Notes: generated by a model from the sequence alone, not told the origin. DNA of 64,000 nucleotides from Diadema setosum (GCA_033980235.1 CM067076.1:30294968-30358967); one strand, 5' to 3'. Shown: positions 12,967 through 24,523, counted from the stretch's first letter. Program-made: numbers and translations.

Positions 12967-13042
12967 ATGAACGGTCTGACTGGAATTACCTTGTTCTTCT
13001 TTCTGGCGACTACAGGCACTGTGTTTGTGTCTGCATTCCGAC
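12967..13042 (+). CDS. SUEL-type lectin A, exon 1 (signal peptide)
   Basis: Codes for the first 25 residues, starting MNGLTGITLFFFLAT, a typical secretory signal peptide with a hydrophobic core and a likely cleavage after VFVSA. The exon ends after the first base of a codon at C13042, followed by a consensus donor GTGAGT. Joined to the acceptor at 16989 it keeps frame and yields a natural start of a SUEL domain (HALVCEHST). The same exon with the same donor exists in copy B at 45824-45893. Read without splicing it stops two codons later, so the exon is needed to secrete the lectin. The start ATG is the only one in frame after the upstream pyrimidine tract. Confidence 0.85.
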
Positions 13043-14739
13043 GTGAGTGAACAGTTTCCATGCCGAACCCACACTGCCATATAATCGATATTTCGAATTT
13101 CCTGAACACACAGGCTGCCATAGACTTATGATAGAAATCAACTTTATAAATCAATCTTAACTCTTCATAAAACAGGGCCCTGTGTGGAAATGTAAACAGG
13201 TGTCATGTGTGGTTACAGTTCGTGTTTCTGAAGGTTCGCTATTCCGAAGGTTCGTCGACTCATAAAATGAAATAAGGTTTGTAATTCCAAAGGTTGGTTT
13301 GTACCAACATCTAGGTATGGAGGGGAAGAGGGACCTGCGTGTTTCGAAATAACGAACCAGCCGAATAACGAATCTTTGTTTCAATAACAAATTAACCCAC
13401 GTTTAGCAGATTTACTATTTTCATCCATATGTGCATGGAAGGTTTTATTTCTTGTTTATCATTAGAACGTAAATGGCAGGACAGTGGCTAGATATACAAG
13501 TTGCGGTTGCGGACAGTTGTTGGGAAGGGAGTATTGTCAGCTCGGATGGGGAACCTAGAACAAGAAAAAAGGAAACAAAAATACTGTAACAAGCTGTATT
13601 TATGTATCTTCTGCATGAACACAATACTCCAGGGGGAAATTGTCAGATGCTGCCAAAGGTTAGGGTAGTAGGGAGAGAACAGGAGAAATTTTGAGTATCA
13701 TATACCCTGGGTCAAAAGTCGGTTCATACGGAATGCACTTGTTGTACAATGCATCTCCTATACTACGGGAAATTACTCCATACATACGCGAATCCAGTGA
13801 TTGCAGATTTTCCTTCTTCTTTAGAGAATACAGTAGCATAAAGCGTGAGGAAGATAAAGTTGTGAATCAATAAAGTTATTCAAATAGAAAAATAAAGTTA
13901 TGAATTAAAGTTTTGGTCAGATCAAATAAAACAAGATTTGATTTTAGTAGTATTTTTCCTACATTATCCTGAGAAGGGTGAATATATTTTCTTATATATT
14001 TCATTTTCATGGCCGCTTTTAGTGAATCTGTCATGATTTTACTGATGTGAGGTTTGTTGGATGGGGTCAGCTTTATCATAGAATGAAATTTCGCTTTTAT
14101 TAAGAGTAAATGCTTAACGTTCATTGCAATATACATGTATAGTTATACGATTTTGTGACAAAGTCAGAGAATCCACTTAATTGTTTTTTAGCATTTCTAC
14201 AATTAACAGAAACGAGTCAAACAGAAGAAATGAAAGTAGAAATTAGAGCAAAGCTGGACAAGCACAACGAAAACTGCCGCCATTTTGGTGTTGTTTGCTC
14301 ATGAAGTTTCTTATTGCAATCTTCAATAGCCTTTGATGTTTGACTGTCACCTTTTTTAAATCAGCTGTTAAGCGCATTCTTTGACATTGAAACTTTCATG
14401 CAATGGAAGAATGTTCTTTTGACAGTATACCCTGCAGGGGTCGCGCAAGGGGGGTTGGCTGTAGGACGGCGGTCAATGGAGTCCCGACCCCCTCCCCCCT
14501 CCCCCTCCCCCGCTTTAGACCGGAAGAATCTAAGGACATTACGTTTGGGAATCATTGGTGCTGTGATTTTTCCATTTTTATCCCGATTTTTGTCGAGCCC
14601 ACCGGAGGTAAGGGAAAGCATGCACCGTCTATCCGTCCGTCGTCCGTCCGTAACGCTACAAAAACTAAGATTACTTTGTATTGAGTGCTTCAATGTCAAT
14701 CAAACTTGGAGTGAAGAGTGTTTGTGCAAAGCTACCAAA

Positions 14740-15640
14740 CAGGAAGGTCACCTTAAGGTCAAAGTTCATAGGCAGGGGTCAACGAACTTTGAGGGGCCAA
14801 TGTTAAGATTTTACGGCGCGTTTTGATTATGGCTCATAACTTTTGATTGGTATGCCCATTTGTGACCAAACTTCGATGGTGAATGTCCCTTGAGGAGTTG
14901 AAGGTCACCACAAGGTCAAAGGTCGTAGGCAGGGGTCAACGAACTTTGAGGGGCCAATGTTAAGTTTTTACGGCACGTTTCGATTATGGCTCATAACTTT
15001 TGACTGGTATGCCCATTTGTGACCAAACTTCGATGGTGGATGTTCCTTGAGGATTTGAAGGTCACCACAAGGTCAAAGGTCGCAGTCTTGGGTAAACAAA
15101 CTTTTACGGGCCAATTTTAAGTTCTTACAGTGTGTTTCGATCATGGCTCAAATTTTGATTGGTATGTCCGTTTGTGACCAAACTTAAATGGTAGGTGTCC
15201 CTTAAGGAGTTGAAGGTCACCACAGGGTCAAAGGTCATAAACAGGGGTCAACGAACTTTCAGGGGCCAATGTTAAGTTTTTACGGCACGTTTCGATTATG
15301 GCTTATATACTTTTATAACTCGGTAGGACTGTTTGATTTGATTTGATTTGATAATGGTTTATTGAAACAAACATGCACAGTAGTAGTCCGAAGGCTAAAT
15401 TATAATGCATCACATCGAGAAACGCATCAATTACCTCAAACAACATACAATGTATGAATATTTCAAAAATGACAAATACCGGTTACATTAACATACAAAA
15501 ATATACAGCATCATATAAAAAAAATAACCAATTCGCACCAACTATTAAACAAAATATATTACTTGGGAGTTGAAGATCACCACAAGGTCAAAGGTCACAG
15601 ACAAGGATCAACAAACTTTCAGGGGCCAATTTTATGTTTG
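14740..15640 (+). repeat. Tandem 157-bp repeat with DR1-type AGGTCA pairs
   Basis: About five diverged units start near 14740, 14897, 15054, 15210 and 15570. Each contains GAACTTT-GGGGCCAA-type and GTGACCAAACTT-type words and a pair of hexamers with a 1-bp gap. These are AGGTCA-A-AGTTCA at 14756, AGGTCA-A-AGGTCG at 14913 and 15070, GGGTCA-A-AGGTCA at 15225 and the perfect AGGTCA-A-AGGTCA at 15585. The spacing is 157, 157 and 155 bp, then 360 bp because a LINE tail interrupts the array. The array is absent from the copy B intron. Confidence 0.8.
15331..15545 (-). mobile_element. LINE 3' tail, minus strand
   Basis: Begins with repeated TTTGA units, the complement of an (ATCAA)n tail like the one at 42955-43005, and continues into about 200 bp without homology to the surrounding 157-bp units. 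It splits the AGGTCA array, so it inserted after that array formed. The family is not identified further. Confidence 0.5.
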
Positions 15641-16529
15641 ACTGCGTTTATACAAATGTGTTGTGGTACATTTTGTAGGCGAGACACATTTCGGCACTTG
15701 CCTTGTTTTTTGTTGGTTTTTGTTGTTGTTGTTTTTTACGAGCAGCGCACAGGTTGGGGGTGGGACTGCAGCCCTCAGCCCTCCTCCCTCCCCCGGTTCC
15801 GCGTCCCCTGCTCTGCACATTCATGTATGTACCTTCTTATCCTCTAAGCCAGTCAAACTAGAAATTAGAAAATAATAAATTAAAGCCGAAACATGCTTCT
15901 CAGAAGGGCTCATGATTCATCTTCCATCGTTTGGAAATACATGTAGCCTGAAATTCACCGAAAGGATCTGCCAAAATATTTGTCTGGCTGGCGCTATTTG
16001 CCATGACAATGAGTTGGTTTTTTCTAGCACTTTTGAGATCAAAAGTGTAATAATGAAAGTCAGTGTAAGCGACTTTTGCTTCTGAAGAGCCCTCCCCGTT
16101 CAGCATGGGTAGGTAGATCGTTACGTGATTGTGCCCTAGTAATCGTTGTTTTTTAAACAATCGTATTATTCTACAAGTTGCATGGATACTGCTCTGGCCT
16201 GATTTATCGATTATCGATAGTCGATTATAGAATATTATTTAGCAACCACCATCTCATCGGATGTGTTCGCAGATTGCAATAGGCCTACTGACGGCGTACC
16301 TTTTTGGCTAATATTTCGCATAATATTTCACAACGTTATTTCACATACTTCTTAATGCGTATGTGTCCATTTTAGCGAAAACTGGTTTTTGCAGGCGTTT
16401 AGTTTAAAGGCAAAATAGAGACAATTTAAGCTTAGCGTATGTTGTTGCTGTTGTTGTTTTTACCAAGAAATCATGGTTTTTGACGAACCCATGCATAGGA
16501 TATGATAGGACGCGACGTGAGATGAAATG

Positions 16530-16646
16530 GGTGCACGTCACGAGCTTGACAGCCAATAGTCATGGCCACGAGTCATATACCCACTAGTTATACTGCCCAC
16601 GACCTAGACACTACGTGAAAAAGGTCATTGAGGTGTGCTGTCCCTG
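16530..16646. repeat. GAGCTC-word inverted element, partial
   Basis: Words CACGAGCTTGACAGCC and CACGAGTCATA match the left arm of the inverted element seen complete at 23970-24415, 47870-48115 and 53555-53990. The right arm is missing, and a CACAGTGTG MITE follows directly. Confidence 0.5.
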
Positions 16647-16903
16647 CTTGAAAGAACACAGTGTCTCAGAGTGTGAGAAACACAGTGTGAAATTTCTTCA
16701 CAGCATTTTAACAGTGTGAACACGTTGTGAATCATCAGTTAACAGTGTGACACAGAACATTACCCTGTGAACACTCTGTGAAAACCAAACCACAGTGTGA
16801 AATCATCTCCCCACTGTGAAATTCGAGCGTTTTCACATAATCGACTACTAGTATGTGACCATACCGACTGTGAACACACTGTGGGACACTGTGTTCTTTC
16901 CAG
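16647..16903. mobile_element. CACAGTGTG-rich MITE, copy 2
   Basis: About 257 bp with the same inverted ends as the element at 8481-8752 (AAGAACACAG on the left, CTGTGTTCTTTCCAG on the right) and many CACAGTGTG words inside. It lies about 90 bp before exon 2 of lectin A and is absent from copy B. Confidence 0.72.
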
Positions 16904-16989
16904 TTGGGGTTGTTGATCTGTGAAGTTTTAACGTTTACACTGCACAACCGATTGACAAAGCTCTCTCATTTTCTAATCCTGAATTTCAG

Positions 16990-17549
16990 ATGCATTAGTT
17001 TGTGAACATAGCACGATGTCTCTCAACTGCGGCGCAAGACAAGAGGTTTACATACAGAGTGCAAGCTACGGTCGTCGTAGCGATCTCATTTGCACTACTG
17101 GACCACTATCCAATACCAACTGCCACAGCACGAGGTCCATGTCTGTCGTCTCGAATGCCTGTGGTGGGCGGTCTTCGTGCAGTGTTCGAGCATCCAACTC
17201 CTACTTTAGCGACCCCTGCCGTGGTACCTTCAAGTATTTGGAGGTCTTATACACTTGTGCCTCGTGGACGCAGAGGCGTGTGTGCGAGCACTCCACTCTC
17301 AATCTGTACTGCCCCTCAGGGCAGAAGATTATCATTAAGGACGCCCTCTATGGGCGGCAGAGTGGTAGAAGCGTCTGTCCTCATCAGAATATCCGAACGC
17401 AGAACTGCAGAGCATCCTCATCATTGTCAAAAGTGAGAAGCAGGTGCGAAGGGCGAAGGTCCTGCTCAGTAGGTGCCACAAACGGCGTGTTTGGCGACCC
17501 GTGCAGAGGCACGTACAAGTACCTAGAGGTGCAGTACGACTGTGTGTGA
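16990..17549 (+). CDS. SUEL-type (L-rhamnose/galactose-binding) lectin A, exon 2, two carbohydrate domains
   Basis: Follows a TTTCAG acceptor and, joined to exon 1, gives a 211-residue secreted lectin. Two SUEL/Gal_Lectin domains are encoded in this single exon. Domain 1 runs from about residue 30 to 115 and domain 2 from about 124 to 210. Each has eight cysteines, a YGR motif (52-54 and 146-148) and a DPC motif (100-102 and 195-197) followed by a KYLEV strand. These are the hallmarks of rhamnose-binding lectins, whose YGR and DPC loops line the sugar site. The protein has no membrane anchor or extra domain and ends right after the last cysteine-valine. The family acts in egg, plasma or mucus recognition of glycans and in agglutination; the role of this member is inference. 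A consensus donor (TCG then GTAAGT) lies 6 nt after the stop, suggesting a 3' UTR intron. Identity to the copy B protein is about 81 percent by eye. Confidence 0.94.
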
Positions 17550-17569
17550 GTCGGTAAGTTTATTTCACT

Positions 17570-17945
17570 TTAAAGGGGCTGTAAAGTTCTGGTCAAGGTG
17601 AGGATTTAGCTTTTAACGTTTTGCGAGATATTCAGATACCACTATATGAGATGTCAAAGAGCATGCAATTCTAAGGGGTATCAAAAGTTTATTTGATGAA
17701 AATCGGTTTTGAAATGGCTGAGATATCCAAAAACAAAGTGAAACAAAGAGATCCTAATAAAAGGCGTGGCCTGTCGCCTTTTATCATTATCACTTTTTTG
17801 GATATCTCAGCCATTTGAAAACTGATTTTCGTCAAATAAACGTTGAATCCTTCTTAAAATCACATGCTCTTTCATATTCCATAGGGGGTTTCTCATTATC
17901 TCACTTAGGAATGTTATAAACCTGGATACTCACCTCAATTCCTCC
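17570..17945. mobile_element. TTAA-flanked palindromic MITE
   Basis: Starts at TTAA (17570-17573) with AAAGGGGCTGTAAAG and contains the family's internal words, including GGATATCTCAGCC. The terminal CCCTTTAA is missing, probably cut off where the LINE at about 17990 inserted. Located just downstream of lectin A exon 2. Confidence 0.65.
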
Positions 17946-18383
17946 GCTTATCATAAATACCTCTGTCTCTTTTAACATGTAACCCACACATTAGCAACAA
18001 CTTGAATTTAATTTGAATTTGCTTCACTACAGTGAAAATGTTCACTGCCAAGAATTTCTAGATCTGATGTTATCCAAATACCTTATACCGTTAATAAGAA
18101 AACCTACCCGTGTGACTGACACATCATCCACGTTGATAGACAATATTTTTTGTAACAATATTTCATCTGTATTATCTGGTGTCATAGTATCCGACATATC
18201 TGATCATTTCCCGATATACGCAAAGGTTCCTCTCGCGAAAAGTTGTTGTCTTAAGTCTCAAGGATTTACTTTTCGTGATTTTTCTGAAGGAAACATCGAT
18301 AGACTCAGGGAGAGATTGTTGATTGCTAACTGGGATGAAGTCTTTGGTATTGATAATGATGTAGAAACTGCATTTAATATTTT

Positions 18384-19931
18384 TTGGATAAATTTTCACT
18401 GCTTTATGATGAAATTATTCCTTTACGACAATCCACCCGTTTTACCAATAAAAAAGCACCAAGAATGCCTTGGATCACCAAATCCCTCCTTAAGTCTATC
18501 AATCATAAGAACAATTTATTTTGTAAATATAAGAGGAATCCAAATGATAAAACGAAAGGTAAATATGCTCGTTATCGTAATATTCTTACAACTACTTTGA
18601 GACTTGCTAAGAGGAGTTATTTCACAAGGCAGTTTGACCTTTACAAAAACGATACCAAGAGCACGTGGAAGGTGATTAATAAAGTTCTCAGAGTTAAAGA
18701 TAAACCAGAACAAGTCAAGGAAATATCCCAGCATGGTATTTTGATCCAACATGTTGCTAATGCGTTTAATGATTTTTTTGTTGATTTAGGCCCCAATCTT
18801 GCTAGTAATATCCCAGTAACAGATAAAGAATTTCATTATTTCTTATCTGATCCAAATCCTCAATCTATGTTTTTTACTCCCATCCAAGAATACGAGGTGA
18901 GGGATGTAGTTCTTAAGTTAAAAGCAAAAAAGGGTGCTGGACATGATGGTATTACGAATTTCTTACTGAAAAATATTATATCCGCAATATTGTCTCCTTT
19001 AACATATATATTGAATTTGTCCCTATTTACTGGCGTAGTGCCTAGTCAAATGAAACTTGCCAAAGTTGTTCCGGTTTATAAAAAAGGTAATAAACAAGAT
19101 GTAAGTAATTATCGTCCTATTTCTCTTTTGACGGCGATTTCTAAGATTCTTGAACATTTGATATATTCTCGTGTAATTAAATTCTTAAATGAATGCAATA
19201 TTTTTTGTGAGTCTCAATTTGGATTTAGGAAAAAACACTCTACTACTCACGCTGTGCTTGCTTTTATAGATAAAGTAGCCCACGCTATAGACGACTCATC
19301 TCATACTGTTGGTATATTCCTGGACCTGTCCAAGGCCTTTGACACTATCGATCATGGTATTTTGTTATATAAACTCTCACATTATGGGATACGTGGAAAG
19401 GCCTTGGACTGGTTCAGGAGTTATTTAACTAATAGGAAACAGTTTGTAAATATCAACGGATTTAGTTCCAGTCTAAAAACATTATCTTGCGGGGTCCCTC
19501 AAGGATCCCTTTTAGGCCCACTTTTGTTTATTCTTTATATAAATGACTTTAGAAATTCATCTAATGTTTTATCTTTTCTCCTTTTTGCCGATGATTCTAA
19601 TATTTTCTTTTCACATCGAGATCCAACAACTCTTTTAGAAGTAGTGAACAGAGAATTAATGTCGGTTCAAATGTGGATTCAAGCTAATAAGTTATCTCTT
19701 AATGTAAACAAAACTGTTTATATGTTATTTAGTAACTCCGTTACGCATTTGCCTGGCGATATAAAAATGAACAATGATTGTTTGACTCAAGTTGAATCGT
19801 CCAAATTTTTAGGTCTTTATATTGACCATGAATTAACATGGAAACATCATATAGATTATTTGTCTAAGATGCTTTCGAGAAATACTGGGATCTTAAATAA
19901 GCTAAAACATTTTTTCCCAAGTATATTTTAA
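18384..19931 (+). pseudogene. LINE reverse transcriptase (RT) frame
   Basis: 515-residue frame of the LINE above. Motifs in order: YKKGNKQDVSNYRPISLLTA (fingers), QFGFRKKHSTTH, the metal-binding FLDLSKAFDTIDH, CGVPQGSLLGPLLF, LLFADDSNIFF with two catalytic aspartates, and KFLGLYIDHELTWKHH (thumb region). The enzyme copies the element's RNA into DNA at the nicked target. The frame lacks the true N-terminus, which lies in another frame before 18380, and the C-terminus, which is shifted after 19931. It is therefore a broken but recently active-looking copy. Methionine 18384 is simply the first in this frame. Confidence 0.85.
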
Positions 19932-20797
19932 AAAATTTATATTCAACGCTTGTTTTACCCTATCTCAGTTACGGTATACTTGCCTGGGGCAACTGTGCCA
20001 AATTACACATTGATAAAATTTTCAAACTACAAAAACGGGCTATTCGTTCAGTTAATCTAGCCGATTTTTATTGTCACACGAATCATTTTTTCTTTGAAAA
20101 CAGACTCCTTAAGGTTGCTGACTTGTTTTTATATAACTTAGGCACATTTATGTTTCAGTTATCAGCCAACGGCTTGCCTGACGTATTTACCCACATGTTT
20201 CAGAAAAACTATGCCGTCCATGCTTACCCAACAAGACAAAGAGATTCATTTCACCTTCCACGTACTCGTACACTCCTTGCTCAAAAAACAATTGTTTTTA
20301 CCGGGCCTAAATTCTGGAATGATCTTCCCACTGATTTAATCAATTGCTCTAGTATGTTTATATTCAAACAAAAATTGAAATCAAAGTTAATAAATGAATA
20401 TAATCAATCTGATTAGATTTTTTCTTTGATATGTTATCTGCAGTATCCTTATTTAATGTATGATGAATCAACCTGCAGTTTATGATTGTTTGCTTCTGGT
20501 TTATGCTCCCATTATATAATCACTGCATCCGTACCATTGTAGTAACATATTGTACTCGTTATGAATTTGATTCTAGATATGTGTGAGTATATACTTGTGT
20601 ATCTATATGCTAAATTAACTTTTTACCCTGTTGTTATTCCTTAGGTTCTTGGTTTTTTTTTTCCTTTTCTTTTTCATCTCTTTTATTTTCTTTTTCCTTT
20701 GTACCTTGATAATCTAGTTTTTATACAGTTTCGTCATTATTACTTTGTGTCCTATCTCCATTGAATGCATATCAAATTTACACTGGTATATTTTCTT

Positions 20798-20833
20798 GGA
20801 ACCTGCGTTTACAAGCTTTGCTTTTGCGGTTCC
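20798..20833 (+). other. LINE 3' UTR stem-loop
   Basis: Arms GGAACCTGC and GCGGTTCC pair over eight positions with one bulged C and one G-U pair. The loop holds ACAAGCT. CCATCATATTTC follows, as in the LINE at 29.8-31.9 kb. Confidence 0.65.
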
Positions 20834-21073
20834 ATCATATTTCACAAGTTATAGAGAATTGTCTTATGTACATTATATACGCTGACACACTTTCTGTCCA
20901 AGCCCCGATTTATAACATATTTTGTATCTTGCTTGGTTTGTATTCTTTTTAGTGCATTTTGATGAAATGCATATCTCATGTGAAATATGAAAATAAATAT
21001 GCTGGAACTGTTTACTGTGTCTCGAGTGTAAGACCGGTGCAGTTTCAGTTATTCAATTCAATTCAATTCAACT

Positions 21074-21259
21074 TGGCCATTATCATTGTCTCTATCATCT
21101 ATGATGCCATAGCTGTAGTGTGTCAAATCCATCCTTCTCGTCCTCCAGTTTGGTAATTTTGACATCAAAGAGAAACTTAATCCCATTCCACGCCCACTGC
21201 GATAGAACCCCCCACCCCAAAAATATTATTGTTATTATTATTTTATTATTATTATTATA

Positions 21260-21304
<45 letters not shown>

Positions 21305-21346
21305 GATATTATTAGTTATTATCATTATTATTAATATTGTTGGTTT

Positions 21347-21377
<31 letters not shown>

Positions 21378-23960
21378 TATTATCATAATTTAGTATTCAT
21401 TATTATTATTATTATTAATTCAGCCAAATAGAAATGACAAAAACATAAACGTAACATACAATCACATGGAAATGACACAGTTGATGAGACACACGCAGTT
21501 GAGGTATAATACAAAGTATGAACAGGGAAGCAATACATTGGCTAGGGCTCACAAAAGTAATTATTTTACTGTTGCCCTTAGGCATGTGAGTCCTCATGTT
21601 ATGCTTTCCAGTGCACATATGCAATAGACTTGTAAAAAATAATAAGAATACATATTATTATCAAAATAGACCAATAATAAAAATATCACAGTAAAATATA
21701 TGAGATAAATGGAAAATACCCCCAATTTTCCAATATTCACTTCAAAATCTAACCCCACTTATTTCCTCACTCTATGTAATAAAAACGGAAAAAAAAACAT
21801 GAAGAATAATTACACAACAATATTATTATATTGTGCTTTACACACACAAAAAAAAATATGTCAAATTCAACTTTATTTTCTCAACATCATACGATCTATA
21901 CCACAATCTAAATCCCCCCCCCCCCACCAAAAAAAGAAAATATATGAGGAACCTCTTATGGTTTTACATTTTCATGTCTCCACAACTGCTGATTTGTCAA
22001 AATCAATATGATAATATCAAGATATGAACGTTTGATGAGGTTGTGGTATCGCCTTCAACTCTCACTTTGGTTTGTTTAATATATTTAAGTGAAGTTTGTT
22101 CGCTTAGATTGATAATGAAATCATAAAAATAATTATTTGTTAAAATTTAGAAACTTTTCCTTTAGCAGACAACGGCTTCATTGCTAAATAAAGATAAATG
22201 TGCATGGAATAATCAATTCTTCATTTTTTTTTCTTATTACCTCATTATTCCTCATTTTTCTTCACAATTACGTCATTAGACGAATATAAATCTTTCACTT
22301 TTCGTAAATGTATCATTTCCCTTTATCTTATCGATAGCATCATGACCTTAGAGTGGATTTCCACTTTGAAAAGTGATTGGAGAATGATTCGAAGAAAAAT
22401 TGCACGACCTATTCTTTGAATCTTGTTTTTGTCTTTCTGCAGGCTCCTAGTCGATGCTTTGCCGCACTGAGATGAAGGAATGGAATCTTCTTGACGGTTA
22501 AACTGTTTTAGTTCTTTTCTTACACGTGTCTTATATATGCCACTTTCTTTCACGAATCGGCAAACTTATTACAGATATTAGAGTTAGAGATCGCAGTGCA
22601 TTGTTGGCTAAGGTTTTGGTCTGACCTTAACACGAATCGTATAATGATTCTCACATGGATTTAAATTAAAAGATCAAGAAAGTAGCAGATGCATAGACAG
22701 AGTATCCACAAAATCCTTCCCTTTGCATTGTTGTAAATTTATGCTCATTACCAATTATTGTTTATTATTCCATCCTGCGTCAAAGATAATGTTGCAGCAC
22801 ACGCACACACATCTACGCCAAAAATATTACAGTATTTTATGGTTTGTTTGTTTCTTTTTTCTTTTTTTATGCAGACATAGTGGTATTTGAAATATTCCAA
22901 GAGTATTGCAATTTGTCATCACATAATATAATATGTTTACACATAATTATTTTAACCTTTTAATTAATTACTGTTAGGAATGTTTACATTTTTAATGAAA
23001 AATTATCTATACATCTATAATATAACATCTACAATGAGAACTGAAAATCCTTTGCGACTTCTTTCTCGATTTAGTCAGGCTTACAGTAAAATGAAACTTC
23101 ATGTTTCCTTTGTTAAATCAAATCTGTTTCAGAAAAATGAAAGTAAAACTATTTTTCGCTTAATCCAACTTCTGATAACGAGAAAAGATCATTTTAGTAC
23201 ATGTGACTCAAACTTATGATATACTATCACGTCATGAAACAGTCGTTAGTGGAAAGTTACCAAGACTAGGCTCCAATAAGAACATTACAAATATCGAAAA
23301 GTCTGACATTCTCGTTATACTTCGATTTGTGTTCGTTCTCTGAACAAAATGAAATCATCACGCCTACATTCATGTGTGCATGAAGCAATAAATCTTTCAA
23401 GTCTATCAGCATACTGAATCCTATGTGTTTCAGGTAGTTCCCCAGGAGCAGTCTGTATCAAGCGTTCATCGAGTTAGGATGTGTCTTGTCTACAGCCAGC
23501 TTCTTGAACTGTAGTCCTTACATGTGCACCCAACACATGGAGCCGTGCTACAATTACATTATAACCCTTCAGTGTTCTTCCGGTTAATTTGGCATATATG
23601 TTACGTGTACGTCGGTTCTTAAAAGCAAATGTAGTTTTGCTTTTGCATTACACAGAAAAAGAGGAGAGGGAGAGAGACAGAGAGAGAAAGAGAGAGCGCG
23701 AGAGACAGAGCATCAGAAGGACAGAAAAAAATATGAAAATATACTCGCTTGTGTAAACGTGAAGCACTGGAAATGCACAATGCATTAAGGCTCGGATTAC
23801 GCAAGGAGGTATGGGCGGTTCTTATAGTACCTTGCCTGACAAATAACGACATTGAGTGGAGTGGACAGAGGAAATTCTTCTGTAAAGAGCAAAGAATTTA
23901 AGAGTGTCTTCTTTCATATTTGTTGTACGTTGTGAGTGCCTCTTTTGGAAATGGCCGGCG
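21074..23960. other. Non-coding duplicated stretch with ATT microsatellites
   Basis: Shared with about 51340-53550 in copy B. Two (ATT)n tracts lie at about 21230-21305 and 21340-21418 and are absent from copy B. CTTTCTGCAG at about 22434-22443 (copy B: CTTTCTACAG at about 51998-52007) could be the acceptor of a 3' UTR exon of the lectin gene, but nothing proves it. A GA-rich purine tract lies at 23654-23710. Confidence 0.5.
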
Positions 23961-23969
23961 TTGACAAGT

Positions 23970-24415
23970 GCACGTCCGATTTGCACGTCAAGAGCTCGAC
24001 ACCTACGAGTCATACAGCCTACGAGTTAGACTACAAGCTAGTGAACAAGGCCCATGAGCTTGCCATCAAGAAAAAAAGGTCCACGAGCTTACGGTCCATC
24101 ACCTGGACAAATGGAAAAAAGGGGCCCATTAGCTCCAAAGTTCTAGGGAAACAAGGCCCACGAGGCCGACACAAAGCAAAAAGGTCCATGAGACAGACAT
24201 TACATCACGAGGCTTTATGTCATGTGTCCGACTCATGGGTTTTTTTCTGCCTACAGTGTCGAGCTCACGGGCCTTATTTTTCTAGTGTCGAACTGTGGTG
24301 GGTCTTTTTGTCTCGTGTTGAGCTCGTGGACAGTGTGACTCAAGGACTTTTCATTTTTTTCGATGCAGAGCTCGTAGGCTGTATGCTCGTGGGTGTCGAA
24401 CCCTTTGGGTGACCC
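23970..24415. repeat. Inverted element built of GAGCTC words
   Basis: The left arm (about 23990-24090) strings together diverged ~20-bp units such as GAGCTCGACACCTACGAG and CATACAGCCTACGAG. The right arm (about 24250-24405) carries the same words in reverse complement, for example CTCGTAGGCTGTATG and CTCGTGGGTGTCGA. The whole can fold as a long imperfect hairpin. Copies lie at 47870-48115 and 53555-53990, with a partial copy at 16530. Confidence 0.65.
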
Positions 24416-24473
24416 CAAGTAACTGGGTGCTATCCCTAATCAACACTGAAGCTACCAAACATATCCCCGCCTC

Positions 24474-24523
<50 letters not shown>
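24474..24523. repeat. (CA)n microsatellite
   Basis: About 24 CA units. The matching site in copy B (about 54047-54062) has only about 8, so the tract has changed length since the duplication. Confidence 0.95.

Larger units (their letters stand above)
13043..16989 (+). other. Intron of lectin gene A
   Basis: A 3.9-kb intron bounded by GTGAGT and TTTCAG. It contains sequence shared with the 2.4-kb intron of copy B, plus copy-A-only insertions: the AGGTCA array (about 14740-15640), an embedded LINE tail near 15331-15545 and a CACAGTGTG MITE at 16647-16903. No additional coding exon was recognised; a block near 13461-13560 is conserved in copy B (46411-46500) but has no in-frame splice-bounded frame. 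Confidence 0.75.
17990..21073 (+). mobile_element. APE-type LINE (CR1/Jockey-like), 5' truncated, nearly intact reverse transcriptase
   Basis: A plus-strand non-LTR retrotransposon. The frame at about 18013-18380 is the C-terminal half of the AP-like endonuclease, with KPTRV, LIDNIF and the SDHFPI motif. A 1-base slip in a T-run near 18380 changes frame. The reverse transcriptase then runs to 19931 with FLDLSKAFDTIDH, GVPQGSLLGPLLF and the catalytic FADD. A second slip near 19930 shifts to 20123-20416, which holds the C-terminal TGPKFWNDLP motif. With only two visible frameshifts the copy is fairly young. The 3' UTR has a stem-loop at 20798-20833, and the element ends in repeated ATTCA units at about 21052-21073. 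Copy B has no insertion here: its sequence near 51330 resumes where copy A resumes at 21080. Confidence 0.88.

Noticed and set aside
14398..14826. A 142-residue frame at the border of the AGGTCA array
   Set aside because: It runs across a poly-C tract and into the tandem array, is absent in copy B and has no recognisable domain.
17002..17436. A second long frame overlapping lectin A exon 2 in another phase (and 48321-48698 in lectin B)
   Set aside because: It is a shadow of the cysteine-rich lectin frame. It has no signal, no family match and differs in length between the copies.
22980..23219. A 61-79-residue frame conserved in copy B (52596-52781)
   Set aside because: I counted four base differences in the shared part, three of them changing the amino acid, which is neutral-looking. 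Conservation is explained by the recent similarity of this region.
23936..24412. A 158-residue frame through the GAGCTC-word element
   Set aside because: The peptide repeats follow the DNA words, and the frame is broken in the copy at 53.6 kb.
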